DNA of 64,000 bases from Rotaria socialis (Eukaryota > Rotifera > Eurotatoria > Philodinida > Philodinidae): the NCBI GenBank assembly GCA_905331475.1, contig CAJNYU010003575.1, positions 53,498-117,497 of the forward strand, read 5' to 3'. The notes under the pieces were generated by a model that did not search any database, was not told where the DNA came from, and was given only the letters and a program-made list of their open reading frames with translations. Shown piece after piece: positions 1 through 12,710 of the stretch (position 1 is the first letter of the stretch; the number at the start of each line of letters is the position of its first letter). Made by a program: the position numbers and the translations under genes.

Positions 1-171
1 GACCAAGAGAGATAAAAACGAGGAAATATGTGATAAATACAAACTGTATGTTGTTGCCAAATTCACCTCAAAGACGATATTCCAATCCAGATTTCGACCT
101 AGGATTATTTTTAGATAAAATCATTTAATTCATTTTTATTGATACTTCAAGAACCATAATCAAATAAACTA

Positions 172-1293
172 ACCCCCACCCCCACACATACACATAGAAT
201 AGAAGCCCAGTTCTGGGTTTACAATTTTAAGGACATATTAAAAGCCCACCCTGTCTTAAATAAACACAAAACGGGGAATTTAACATATTGAATGGACTAC
301 TTTATTGCTTATCCCTGTTTCGCTGTAACTCAATTTATATGCTTCATTTACTTTATTTCGTATGCATTCTAATATTAACAGATACATGAGCCTCTATCGA
401 GAATTGAGAAATATGAGGCATACATATTAATAAATTCTAGCTGTCTAAGAAGTATGGGAGATAAATTTGAGGACAACAATGTCATCCTGTTAAATTTCTT
501 CTTCTTATGAAATTAGGAAGAGTACGAAAGCCGAATGATTAAAATTTTTCTAACTTGACAACATTGTGAGCATATCTCTTTCAATGAAGATAATACTTCT
601 CGAAATGTTGAGCTATGATCGATATCAGTCACGCGAGAGTTCATAAGACTCAAAAAAAGATGCCAATGAATGATGGTGCGGTATCGATTATTATAGCACT
701 TATAAGATCTCGAGTATCTCTGTTTTTAGAAATGAGAGATCTTTATTCTATTGTCAACGGTTTAGTTCTATATTCTTATCTGTTTCGGTAGTTAAAATAT
801 GCCGCATTTCATATTTCATATTTGAAGTATGCATAAGCGCTCATGATGAAGTCGTTTGGTAGCACTATATTCGTATATGTCTAATAGAAAGGTTTTCGAC
901 TTTTTAAAGCTTGACAATGTCCTAAATCAATACGTCATGCTAACGGCAGTTTTCGTATTATATAAAGTCCCATTAAATGTTGAAGTAGATGAGCGCTTTA
1001 ATGTAAATACTATTGTAAATCACGCATGACTTTCTTGGTTTGATAGTAGTGAACCGACAAAGAGGTCCTTGCCAATTTATAGTCTCTAGGAAACCATGGC
1101 AGTTCTTTTGAAAACTTTTAGACAATTTAAACATTCCGCGTTTAATTTCTGAGCGTTTCTGTGCTTGTAAGCTGATAAAATCCTAGCTGCAATATAGAAA
1201 AAGTTGATCGCAATAGAAGCCCACGTCTAGATTTATAATTTTCAAAACAAAATAGAAGCCCAGTGGGCTTTTATTCTGTGGGGGGTTTACTTA
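172..1293. repeat. Possible non-autonomous element with C-rich inverted ends
   Basis: The left part (about 172-251) has a C-rich run followed by AATAGAAGCCCAG and a second AAAAGCCCA word. The right part (1211-1290) has AATAGAAGCCC words, a near-palindrome AATAGAAGCCCAGTGGGC at 1251, and a G-rich end (GTGGGGGGTTTA). The two ends are roughly inverted relative to each other. A similar palindrome with a G-rich flank occurs at 47941. The interior holds no convincing gene. The boundaries are approximate and no target-site duplication was identified. Confidence 0.35.
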
Positions 1294-1346
1294 AAATATG
1301 TTTGTTGGAGCAGAAGTAATTATTGTATAATTTTCTTCTCTTACAG

Positions 1347-1759
1347 TTCTGGCTCTTTCAACACTTGGTACAGTCACTGCATCAGGTTTCTACAGTGCTG
1401 CCGGTTCAGCAAGTGTGCAAGGTGATTATGTTACTGACCGTGCTCAAGGCGGAGGCTTCAACGCCGGTGGAATTGCTCCTCAGTGGATTGAAATCGACCT
1501 TCCGAGCGCATACAGTATATATAGTGTGTGCTTGAGTGTTGGCCAAAATCCTAATGGCGCTACACTGCACGAAATCTATATGGGTACTTCGTCAACCACT
1601 TTATCACTAGTTACTACCTGGAATAGCTACACATCATCCGGTGAATGGCTCAAAACTACATATAATCCAATGGTAACCGGGATAACTGCTATTCGCGTCA
1701 GCACTGTCTCCAGTCCATCGTGGGTGGCCTGGAATAAGTTTCTCATTTATGGAGTCTGA
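1347..1759 (+). CDS. Discoidin (F5/8 type C)-like domain, terminal exon
   Basis: The exon follows a good acceptor (TTCTCTTACAG, ending at 1346) and opens in phase with two bases (TT) completing a codon. It encodes about 136 residues ending at TGA 1757-1759. The pattern fits an F5/8-type-C/discoidin jelly-roll: an early VTASGFYS segment, then APQWIEIDLPSAYSIYSVCL (the W-I-E-I-D-L strand is a family hallmark), then ITAIRV and a closing NKFLIYGV strand. Such domains are usually secreted or extracellular and bind carbohydrate or lipid. Upstream exons, including any signal peptide, were not found; they may lie outside the window or within the repeat-like DNA before it. Family call fairly sure; gene completeness unknown. 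Confidence 0.6.
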
Positions 1760-2095
1760 CAATATCTGCATACTAGACCTTTCAGATGCTACCCACTATT
1801 GGATTTAGCATGTACACCAAAGCTTAGCACTAATATCGCTGTCTATGTTTCTAACACATTTTTAAATTTAGCTGAACATTTTTGAAGCAAAAATAAGTTG
1901 TAACTGTTCAGTATCACTAGCACTAGAAATATATAACAGAGATCTCAAGTGAAGAAAACAGCATTGATATCATGATCTTTTCTGATAAGATATTCATCTC
2001 TAGAAAGGTTGGTATTCATGTAACGAGGTTGGATAAAAACTAATTGTACTAGTTATAGTTGTTATTGCATCTGATACTTCTGGTCGCTTCGAGCA

Positions 2096-2156
2096 GAGGG
2101 TGTGAGCGTGGATGTCATCGGGTATTGCCACTGACACTCGCATCCGCACCCTCAAG
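2096..2156. repeat. Hairpin with telomere-like (TGTGGG-type) arms
   Basis: GAGGGTGTGAGCGTGGATGTCA pairs imperfectly with the right arm ending in CCGCACCCTCAAG. The loop includes TATTGCCACTG, resembling the loops at 41886 and 57894. One of about eight related hairpins in the window. Confidence 0.55.
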
Positions 2157-3024
2157 ATGCCAATGTTCTCTCTCAATGTGTTTGCAGCCAATCGATTGTA
2201 TATTCTTTTTGCTCCCCTATCAATTATTATTATTAGCATTATACAAATTATAATAGCTGCACGTTTTAAGTACAATAGGATCTATTCTAAGATATGAAAT
2301 ATTTACAAAGCAGATTTGATGGTACGATAAAATAAAAGTATGACGGAAACAAAACACCAAGAAAACGTTTTATTGATATGTTATATTTCTGTGTTCAAAA
2401 ACTAAATCAACGAGTCATTTTCAACGCTGCTCCGCGATGAGATTAGACTACTATTGTAAACTTTATTATAACCGTCTTTTAACTATTTTCAATGTTAAAA
2501 CACGAAGAAAGAGCACAAGAGAGTTACATCTAGCTGAAATAGCAGTCAGTTATCGAGTCTATGAATTTGAAGATCTATCATCGATGTTCCTTTCTTTTCT
2601 CATTCGCAACACGCTTATCAATACGAGACAGAATAATAGCGATTGGATTAAAAGAATACTTAAAAAATACACCTGTGGTGAAGAAAACAATTTCATCCTT
2701 AAAGAATATTGTTCTGTAATGAAAGAGAAAGCCAATTATACTATTCAAATTTTCGATTAGACGCATTCTTTATGCAGTCGTGCATTATAAAATAAAAATT
2801 TTCCAATAAGATTCAATAGACAGGGTTCCTAGGAGAGAAAGAAAAATACATTTTCATCTAGCTTAAAATAATACTGATTTAAACTCCAATGTCGAAACAA
2901 TAGTGCATTTGTAAGTAGATCAATAAATTTTGAAAAAATATATTCATGAGAAAAATCGTAAAAAAGGACATTTTAATTTATTAGATCCTTGACGTACAAG
3001 CACAGACTTTCAAATTTAGTAGGC

Positions 3025-5597
3025 ATGAAAATATTCAAATCGATCCATGTATCCGTTGGGATGAAAACAAAACGGAATTTTCAGGTATGATTATTACAAA
3101 ATGATTTATACTCAATAAATCCATACGGCCGATCAAACTTATTTTTTGCAGGTCAAATCTACTATCAATAATGATATAGACGTTCATAGAACGGACTTCT
3201 CAAAAACAAAACAAAATCATTCAACTAATCCTCATTCTTTGCCATCTACAGATGTATCGTCAGCGAGTAATCAAAAGCAATCGAACCTCTCGTCCAGACT
3301 TTCGTCTGCACGAGCACGTACTGCATCACCAACACCCAAGATCACCAGATCATCAACACAAGAGCGTTTCAAGTAAGTAAAACATGATCAGATCCCACTC
3401 TGTGTTTACTGCTGTTACACGTGCATTTCGAGCTTTAAGAGCTAGAACGTTCTACAATAGGAGGATATTAAGTTATATGCTTTTCGCTTAAAAGAATTTA
3501 GTTCATCACAAATGAAACAAGACATTCGAGAGACTTTCGTTCATAATAAACGATTTAATGTGATGATGTTCATGTTGCATTTTCTTTACTATAGAATATC
3601 TAGACGGAAACTATGGCTGATCTATTTTTCAATTATAATTGCAATGTCCCTGTTGCTTGGATTGGCAGTTGACATTTATGCACTCATTCAAAAGATTAAT
3701 AACGGAACAGGCAAGGCTCCTGTGATTTTAAGTTTTCAAATCTCGGGAAACAATTCTTTTCACGTTACCGATTCACCAATTTTGTTTCTGCTAATTTCCC
3801 TTTTTGCGATAGGCTGTACTATAGACGCATTGTGAATTATTATCTGAACTTGACTTCAGACATGTTTTTGTATCTTTGTTATTCCTATTCTCGACAAAAG
3901 CAGAATACTAGCAAATATAGGATTGAAAATTTTCTACGGTTCACTCAGTGTGTATTGATTTACATCATTTCTGTTAGAGCATTTTTGATTTTCAAGATCG
4001 CATTATTTGAAAATTTTCACCTGTTGATTTTCTGCTTGTCAATGAATCTAAACATTTATCAGCTCAATTACCTGACCGATATCGAACAATTTCTACATAT
4101 GTAAATTGTTTGTAGTATTTTGATTTGAGAGAATTCGATAGCTCGAAAGTTGACTGTCTACTTAATTATATCCATAACTTATGTAACGGTTTCAAAAATA
4201 GTTCCCGGATCCACGTCAACAACAACAGCATTGACTACGACATCAATAATAACTACAACACCAATACCAGGCAAGTATTGCTATCTCTCATCAAACCAGA
4301 ATTCCAACGGTGAATTTCTTCCTTTCGTAATAATATTTTACATAGAAGAGACTTTAACCCATCGGGTTATCTTCCTCGAATCGTACATAAACGTTTTAAT
4401 GCACTAAAATCTACTCATACTCATTCAAGTTGGCAATTCCGGAATTTCTATAAAGCAAAGTCCCGAAAAAACAATCGATGTTCAACGAGATAAATTGAAA
4501 ACGTGAAGAGCATCGTTTTTAGTTGAATTCATTTTTGATCAGAAGGATCCCTGTGGTTCCTTCAGGAACAAGTGACGCGTGTTTGTTTTTCATGAAATAA
4601 GTTGAGTATGTATATGTTTTCAGGATTAACACTTACTGGAAATATGAGCTATGGCCTGTATGAGAGGACAGCATCTTTACTTACCAGTGGAAAAGTTTTA
4701 ATCGCAGGCGGATCCAATGGCAGTCCACTAAAAACTGCTGAACTGTACGATCCATCAACAGGAACATGGGCATTGACTGGAAGTATGGTTTATAATCGAT
4801 ATTATCATAAAGCATGTTTATTAGCCAATGGGAAAGTTTTAGTGCCAGGTGGATGGAATGGCGTTCATATATTTACTACTGAATTATATGATCCATCAAC
4901 AGGAACGTGGTCATTCACTGGAAATTTGACTTACGGCCGGTACTATAATACAGCATCTTTGTTACCAAACGGAAAAGTTTTAGTTGCAGGTGGATCTAAT
5001 GGCGGTGCACTAAATGCTGCTGAATTATATGATCCATCGACGGGAACATGGACACTGACTGGAAATATGATTTCTTCTCGGTACTTTCACACAGCAACTG
5101 TGCTTCAAACTGGCAAAGTGCTAGTGGCAGGTGGATCCAATGGTGGTTATTTAAATACTGCTGAACTATACGATCCATCAACAGGGTTATGGACACTTAC
5201 TGGAAGTATGAGCTACAGCCGATATGAGCACATAGCATCCTTGTTAGCCAACGGAAAAGTTTTAGTCGCAGGCGGATTTAATGGCGCCTCATTGCCTACT
5301 GCTGAATTATATGACCCATCAATAGGAACATGGACACTAACCGGAAGCATGAGCTATTCACGCTTTTTTCACACGGCATCTGTATTAGCCAATGGAAAAG
5401 TGTTTGTTGCAGGTGGATCTAATGGCGTCGATTTAAATACAGCTGAACTGTATGATCCATCGACAGGATCATGGACACTCACTAGCAATATGAGTCATAC
5501 TCGATCTTATCTTGCATCATCTTTATTAACTGACGGAAGGGTGTTGATTGCATGTGGAAATCTTGGAAGTAGCTCTTCAGAGTTGTACCAACCATAG
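3025..5597 (+). CDS. Type II membrane protein with Thr-rich stalk and 7-unit Kelch propeller
   Basis: Model: join(3025..3084, 3152..3372, 3595..3710, 4202..4270, 4624..5597). The first exon is the least certain part; phases agree at every other join. Exon 2 encodes a Ser/Thr/Lys-rich cytoplasmic tail. Exon 3 encodes ISRRKLWLIYFSIIIAMSLL, a positively charged signal-anchor helix. Exon 4 is a short Thr-rich linker (STSTTTALTTTS). Exon 5 is one uninterrupted block of about 325 residues with seven Kelch-type units of about 48 residues, each built around TASLLANGKVLVAGG and AELYDPSTGTWTLTG. These bacterial-style Kelch repeats predict an extracellular beta-propeller. The two introns flanking exon 4 use GC donors (GCAAGG at 3711, GCAAGT at 4271). 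The intronless propeller exon against a metazoan-style spliced anchor suggests an acquired domain (inference). Ligand unknown. Confidence 0.75.
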
Positions 5598-5772
5598 AAA
5601 ATAAATCAAGAATCAATTTTTCTATGAGAACTATTTACCAATAGAATTACTTTAATTAGTTACTGATTGCATGTCTTTCTTTTCATCAATCATGAAACAA
5701 TTCTATCTAACAATATGTTTCCTCGTAACCATGTAATTAAATCTTTCATTTCTATTCAACACAATTCTTTAC

Positions 5773-5828
5773 GGTGTGAGTGTGAGTGTGGGTGTGGGCT
5801 TGATTTTTCTCCTTCATACACCCATACC
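5773..5828. repeat. Hairpin with telomere-like arms
   Basis: The left arm GGTGTGAGTGTGAGTGTGGG continues into TGTGGG. The right arm is ACACCCATACCC. Same family as the hairpins at 2096, 50100 and 59953. Confidence 0.5.
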
Positions 5829-5947
5829 CTAACGAATGAGACAGAAGTATGATTATTAACAAGTTGTTAATAAGTTTTGAATAAATAATAATAATTACAA
5901 TCGTGAAAAATATTCTCGAACATTTGAATTTATTTACTTCTAATTAC

Positions 5948-6265
5948 TCAATATAGCATCTTGACATTATCTACATCTAAATTTTGTAAAATACAATCAA
6001 TAATTAGAGCATATGCTGAAATAAAGATCACAGAAAGAGATAAAAGTAGCGATAGATATTCTTTCGAAAGACATCCAATCCAATTCATGAACATAATACT
6101 AATTTGAACATTTAGAATGAAGCCAATAACTATACAGATTTGCATTGTTGGTGGTGATAATGGTGATAATATCCATAGAAGAAGTAGATTGTCATGAACA
6201 AAATCATCATCGCCCAAGCCTATGTAACCTTGAGTCTCATCTATTTCATCTTCAATGTCATGAGT
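5948..6265 (-). CDS. Uncertain hydrophobic reading frame
   Basis: An open frame of about 105 codons runs on the minus strand. It has an acidic stretch (DIEDEIDE, then GLGDDDFVHDN) followed by three hydrophobic stretches (LLLLWIL, ICIVIGFILNV, LLLSLSVIFISAYALII). There is no upstream in-frame ATG and no clear splice acceptor. The FVHDNLLLL segment loosely resembles FVHDGLLL of the TMEM26 homologue 2-3 kb downstream, so it could be a decayed fragment of such a gene or a chance frame. Confidence 0.22.
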   Translation of the reverse strand, partial: THDIEDEIDETQGYIGLGDDDFVHDNLLLLWILSPLSPPTMQICIVIGFILNVQISIMFMNWIGCLSKEYLSLLLSLSVIFISAYALIIDCILQNLDVDNVKMLY

Positions 6266-8409
6266 ATAATAACAAAAAGTCGAAAATTTTTAAAATATCG
6301 ACACTCTATAATTCATAGAAGTATTTTTCGTCATATTACAGAATCGACCATGAATGTGCAAACATTGGAAACTATATAAAAAAAAAGACAAATATTTAAC
6401 AATATATACTCGCAGAAATGAAATCTGCATTTCCACTATAAGCATGAGAAACAAATATTTTAAGATCCCGTTTCCTCAATTACATGAAAAGGCTATGGTA
6501 AAATTTTCAGTCCCATACGAATTCAATGATTTCAAAAGAAAAGATCCTTGGCTATTACCTATTAATATCCCAATTCTTACTATTTCTATCGAAATATATT
6601 GATAGTTACTTACATATCATCAAAAGAATGAAAACATGTTAGAACAAAATGAATTAAAGGATAATAACGAAGTAAGATTTCCTAAAACGTGAATGCTTTA
6701 ATAGCCATTAATATACATATTGATGCTTGATAAAGAATTAGAAAAGCGCGATAACAGTGTATGAGAAACCCATTGAAATATAAGATAGCTGAATTGTCAT
6801 GCACGAAAACAAACAGTAAATATATCTATTGAATACCAGCAATGAAAAATAATGCACCATCGAGCGAACAATCATGCATTAGATATCACTAATAATCCTA
6901 ATGCTAATCGGGATATTATTTTAGAACCATAATACCGTATCGGTGCTATGAAGAAAAAACAGCAATACGCCAAGAGTGACATACTGCAGTTGTCATCTCT
7001 ACCTTGCGGAATTAAATCGGATATAGTAAAGAAAATTTTATTTTGCAAAACTACATAGCTCGTTCATTCATAAAGGAGACCAAGAATAAGTGAATGTAAT
7101 GGTAATTATCAACAACGAAATATTGAAAGAGCGAATTGTTAGCTTGTTTCTGATTTAAGACGGTCTGCAATGTAAATGTGATCAATAAGCTGAAACTAAT
7201 TACAGATTCTTATAATTTTTGTAATCATTTCAGAAGTTAATAATTTACGGTAAGATGATTTGTATTTGCTGATATTCTTCACATAACTGTAACACGCTTT
7301 CAATGGAAGAGAAGAAGTTAGTTAGGCATCATTCTGTTCTATGGATGGCCATAGCCGATGAACGTATCTTGATGTCATTGTATTGTAGTGCTATTCCTTT
7401 GTGTAAAATACTTCTTACGCAAAAAATTAATTTATAGTTGGATATACATTCTGATTTACTAGCTATATCTTCATCATTACTTTAAAAAAAATATTTCAAT
7501 GCGTGGCAATAAAAATCTATTGTTGTCCCTAATTTTTTCTAGGGTTAACCATTGAGATCCCTCGCTTCTATGGCACTCCATCTATGGCCAGAGTACATAT
7601 TAGACTTAGTATAAAAGTTCCTTTTGCTTGACAGCCATGCCAGTTTTTCAGTAGATTACTGTATAAAAATCGAAGGTTTCTACCGAGTACCTTGGATAGT
7701 GTGAAATATAGCCAAGAAGAAACTTTTTGAAAGCATAATCAACTAAAATCTTTGGAAAAGATTGTTTTTCTTTTTACTCTGACTTAGAAACTTCTGCCAA
7801 TCAGAAGATACATGCTACTCGTTCAAGCAGTCAGAAATAAATTATTAATGGACTACAACAATCACTATGTGTTTTTTAACAGTTAATATAATTTTGACTT
7901 TAGCATAGTTATAATGAATGAAAAAATAACTGCATTAAAATGCTCAAATTCGTACACGGCAAAACACTTTATTCTAATGAAGGCACATCATTGACTGCAT
8001 TTGTTGTTGATGTATAAACATTCAGAATGTTTCCCTTGTTGGTATTTCCTAGAATCCGCTTAAATTTTTCTTAAGTTGATCAGTGCTCTTCGAAACTTCA
8101 GTCACGTTATCGTGCGCGAAAGAATTCAGTTTTCATTTGCTAAAGTTTCTATTCATATTCGTCTACATATCAAATGTAGACGTGATTTTATTTCGGTGGC
8201 ACTGAAAATCTCTCCGTTTTGTGTTCTAATAATTGACAACGATACAAAATAGAATATTCCAATAGTTTTAACATTCTTAAATTTTATATCAATGAATTGG
8301 TCAAAATGAGTCATTTTCTTTTCAAGCCTTTCATTTCTGTAACTAGCAGTACCATGGCACGGAACGATATTGATCAATAAAAAAAGAAGCTTTTCCCTTT
8401 TTCTTTTAT
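6266..8409. other. Intergenic, no supported gene
   Basis: AT-rich sequence with only short open frames that lack family signatures and splice context. No RNA gene or clear repeat was recognised. Confidence 0.5.
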
Positions 8410-9943
8410 TTAATGAACGAAAGCTTTAGCAGAAAGACTTGAACATGAAGAAATCGTTGCTGACCGAGGAATTTGTGGCGTTGGAAATGGTAAACCATAC
8501 AGAGCGAATCTAGTACGTGCTCGACCACCATCATTCCGACGTCTTGCAAATGGATATGATATAGACGACGGTGTAAAATTATGAAATGCTCGTATAGTTT
8601 TTGTTACTCTTCGTTTGATAATAGATGGCGATCGACGTATTATTCGATGTAATAATTTTTGATCTTGAGTTAGTCTACTTTGCCGTTCGTTTCCGTAAAA
8701 AAGACGACGATAGTTAGGCGATGGTGTTGGTGTACTAATTAAATTTTCATAAGGATCATAACGATGTTTTCTCTCGTGTTCTTTTGCTATAGTGTATACA
8801 CGATAGAAATGAAAGGAAATCATAAGAATATTTTTTGAAACAAAAAGTATTATTGATGGTTTACTACATCGAACTTTAGTAGCTAATAATAGTCGATAAA
8901 TGAGCAAGAGACCATCGTGAACAAATATAGACTAGTAAAAGAAATAAAAAATAAACGAATATTATCTTAGATAATTTTTGTTTAATACAATGACTCACTC
9001 GAAAAAGAGGAAATACAAGTTGACGTTTAAAAAAACTCAATGGACTTGATAATTTTCTCGATTGATAATAGAATTGATCTTCATTCGAAGATGATATTAA
9101 TCCATCAGTATCAATAAATGCCATTTCAAATAGACCAATCGTAAGAAGAAAAAGACCAATATACATCCAAACGCGTTCGATGATAACATCATGATATTGT
9201 AATGAATGTGAAACAGATAATAGATCAGCTACATTAATGAGAGTAACAACTAAAACAATTCCACTTTTTTCTACTGTCATATATTGATGACTTATAAGGA
9301 AACGACTTATTGATAAAACAACAAACAATGTTTCTTGCATAATATCCAGCCAATTTTGCTCTTCCATATAGTACCACGCCTAAATGGAAATAAAATGAAA
9401 GTTTCTTATTTTTACATTTTTATATTACTTTATCGTCGCATTCAATATGTCGAATAGAAAGAATAAGTGGTGTAGTAGTTGGTAATACGCGTTGGATCAG
9501 TGGTGATATCGATGAAATAAATGTACTCTTCGAAAGATCACTTCCTTGTCGACTCTGAATCAATGGTGCAGTTGGCCGAACATTCAGTTTCGTTTCAGCA
9601 AGACGAAATAATTTTCTATTAGCTGTTTCAACATGAATTATCCAAATCGACGGTGTTGAACATGTCAAATAGAAGATGATACAAAAAGCAACACTGAAAG
9701 TATTCGAAAGAAAATTATAGATCTTTTTGTTTGCTTTTAAATTTGTTCACACTTTTTAAACTCCCGTCCATTTCGTAGCCAAAGAACAACGACAGTTTCG
9801 ACAAGTAAAAATCCAAGGCCAACAACTATCACCCAACAATATTGATTATCATTGGTTTCAACAACACGCCATGTACAAAATAATCCATGAGCTATCAGCA
9901 GCACTCGCACCAAGAGCGACTTGACAATGGTCAGGCCGTGCAT
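8410..9943 (-). CDS. TMEM26: TMEM26 homologue, polytopic membrane protein
   Basis: Model: complement(join(8410..8931, 8999..9379, 9429..9693, 9753..9943)), 452 residues, with all phases consistent and introns of 49-67 bp. The N-terminus (MHGLTIVKSLLVRVLLIAHG, then WRVVE and LVETVVVL) lines up with the first helices of vertebrate TMEM26. Exon 2 gives AFCIIFYL and the PSIWIIHVE segment, matching the region after the first loop. Exon 3 has ETLFVVLSISRFL and VWMYIGLFLLTIGLFEMAFI. Exon 4 opens with SIFVHDGLLLIYRLLLA, equivalent to the conserved FIQDGPFLVVRL block, then FVSKNILMISFHFYRV. About seven or eight membrane helices are expected. The C-terminal tail (about 120 residues) is basic and Arg/Ser-rich, unlike vertebrate tails. 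The biochemical function of the family is poorly known. Confidence 0.82.
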
Positions 9944-10667
9944 TCATTCGGCCATTATCTATCTTATTTGTTTTCTATGACAATGTCTTTTGAAATGAAC
10001 GAAAATAAAAAATACAACGCAAAAAAGTAACAAGAATGAAATAGTTTCGTCGACGAATAATTAATACCGACTAAGCCTTACTTTTATCTTTCCGTTGGAG
10101 GTTGGACCAATACATTGAATAGTATGTTATTCTATTCATTGATCAATGTTGGTATGTTCTTATTATTTTCTTCCTTAGATCAACATTTATTGCATTAAAA
10201 ACACGATCATCGTGTTCACATCATCAGTTTAAAATTTTCATGAAATATATTTCATCACAAAACGACTTGGTTAAATTTTAATGATTATGCATACATACAT
10301 ACATAGTTCAGGTATGTAAATAGATAAGAACAAAAAACAAAGAAAAAGAAAAAATGTTTTCTGGATTTGTTTATTTTGCCTTGATTTATCGTATAATAAA
10401 AGAAAATACTTTATAGTATAATAATTGTCACGTTTGTTTTTCTCCCGTTTGAATATCTATTTGTAAATCATTTTTATATTAGTTTAAATGAACTGTAACT
10501 TTTGTATTTTTATTGATAACTACTATTTGTGTGAGTTTATGTTTTGTTATGATAACAACGTTAACTATTTCCAGAAAGAACAGAATTGATTAAGAAAAGT
10601 ACAGATAAAAGAAGAAATAATTTCTTCTTATTTGAGAAAATTTAGAATATAAATACGCGTATTTGAA
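9944..10667. other. Intergenic between two minus-strand genes
   Basis: It contains the 3' flank of the ankyrin gene and the 5' flank of the TMEM26 homologue. A short (CATA)n run lies near 10290. No gene is seen. Confidence 0.5.
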
Positions 10668-11694
10668 TTAAAGTTTAACAACTTGTTTTCTCTTCAATGA
10701 TAAATCAACCATTCGAATTGATACATTGGATTTCTGTGATACTCTATTCGACGGTGGTTCCGATTCAAATACGCTATCACTTTCATATGTATCATTTGAC
10801 ATACCTAAATCAGAGAATAAATCATCATTATCAGTATCAGTATCTAAATCGTCCAGTGTTTTTAAATAATGGGCCACTTTTTGCGCACTAAATTGTGTTG
10901 CTACATGAAGAGGAGTATAATCATTCGGATCACGAGCATATGGATCAGCGCCATGTTGTATTAAGTAATGAACAAGTTCATAATCATCAGCTGGCCCACA
11001 TGCCAAATGTAATGGTGTCCAACCATGTTTGTCTCTTCCTTTTAAACTGACATTTTTTTCTACAAGATATTTAGCAAGTGCAGCATCACCATTGTCACAT
11101 GCAATATGTAGCAATGAACGATTATCACCATCGAGCATATGTATATTAGCGCCATTAGCTAAAAGTACTTCGAGAATATCTATAAGAAAACAAAAAACAA
11201 ACCTTGAAAATACAATTGAAAAAATGAGTAGAAAATAACAAATAATAACCTCGTCTTTTTGATTTAACAGCATCGTGAAGTAATGTCCAACCTGAGTTAT
11301 CTCTTCGATTAACGTCTGCATGCTTTTTAATTAATAAATTCATTTTTTCTAAACAATCAATACCACAACCAACAACAAACATCATTGGTGTTGCGCCATT
11401 TTTATCTTCTACATCCGGTTCGCTTATATAATCCATTAGTGTTTCGAGCATTTCCGAACTTTCTGCCCATGCTGCAAAATGTAATGGTGTTCGTCGAGAA
11501 TAATCAACTGGCTGTCGAAGATAATCTTCAACATCTCGATGATTCAATTGAGTAAGTATGTTTCGTAGATTTTCGATACGATTATCATCGATTGCTTCCA
11601 TTATTTTACTACATTTATCAATATCTCGCACTTTACCTGGCATTAAACAATAATAGGCGTTGGAGACCAGTTCACGTGCTCGTTTAAATAGCAT
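10668..11694 (-). CDS. Ankyrin-repeat protein
   Basis: Model: complement(join(10668..11179, 11250..11694)), 318 residues. The 70-bp intron (donor GTTATT, acceptor TTATAG) restores phase by joining G and AT into an Asp codon inside a repeat. About six ankyrin units are visible: RTPLHFAAW, GATPMMFVVG, GWTLLHDAV, NRSLLHIACDNGD, GWTPLHLACG and DYTPLHVAT, each followed by the typical helix pair and ADV/GAD turn. The N-terminal ~70 residues are non-repetitive. The C-terminal tail is acidic (DTDTDNDDLFSDLG), Ser-rich and ends with basic residues, suggesting a cytosolic or nuclear scaffold. No enzymatic domain is seen. The start is the first ATG of the exon. Partner unknown. Confidence 0.85.
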
Positions 11695-12710
11695 TCAGCT
11701 CACTGGTAGGATGTGTGCTGTACGCCAAAAAAGATAAAAAAAGTAAATAAAAAAATAAGAAAATGAGAGCGAATAACGAAATGCTATGCTTCAATGATTT
11801 CCCAATACTTGCACACAAATATACATAGAGAGACTACGACAGAAAAAATAAATAAATAAGAAAAAAATGCATATTAATGTGCCATCGTGGGTCTCACCTT
11901 CGTTTCTCCTCTTACCTTTCGTCATTCGATGCATAGACAACAATCTAACATTGATTGATTTTAAAAGAGAAACATATCTCTATATTATCACTCATAAAAT
12001 TATTAATATTTTTTTCTACCCTTTTAATGTAACATGTGTCTAAAACAAGTAATGTTGGCAATAACAAATACCCCTGATATACTTCGTATATAATACCAGC
12101 AAGTGTATGAAATAACATTTCAAATTATATATCAATCTGAATGGTTCAAAAAATAATTTTTGCATTGTGCTATTGGATAATTCTAAAGTTAGCATCGATG
12201 AAATTCGAACTATTAAAATAAAATTCTTATACATAAACTATAGCTCATGTTCCATGAACATTGTCATACGTATAATTGATGCTATAGCCAATGGTTTACG
12301 TAGGTTAGCTAGAACAGATCTGTTCAATATCAAGTATACGTAAAATTAAAGTTGCCGAATGTTTTGAAGTGTGCCTCCTCTTGGCATTTGACAACTACTC
12401 AACAAATAATACTAAGTTCATCGAGTTTCTACGATAGTTTGTTGAGAAAAATATTGTTTTATATTCGGCTTTATTCCAGAACAATAGCAGAAAGTCAGAC
12501 ATGTTTTGAATTTTTCTCGCAGTATAAATAATCGATATCATTTTTATCATTTCAAGTATATTCTTTGATGACTAATTATATTTTCTTTTCGTCGTCTCAA
12601 TTTTGTTTGACATTGTTTGAAGAATACAAAGTTTTTCAACAAATATTTTCTTTTGACATCAGAACGTCATTTTGTGTCAAAAGAAGAACATCGACAACAA
12701 CGGTCCAGTA
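11695..12710. other. Divergent intergenic region
   Basis: It lies between the ankyrin gene (minus) and the first serine protease gene (plus), so it probably holds both promoters. AT-rich; no distinct element was recognised. Confidence 0.5.

Noticed and set aside
2437..2760. 107-codon plus-strand frame
   Set aside because: No domain, no splice context, and an overlapping minus-strand frame of similar quality; probably chance.
3832..4104. 90-codon hydrophobic frame
   Set aside because: Lies wholly within an intron of the Kelch gene and has no family signal.
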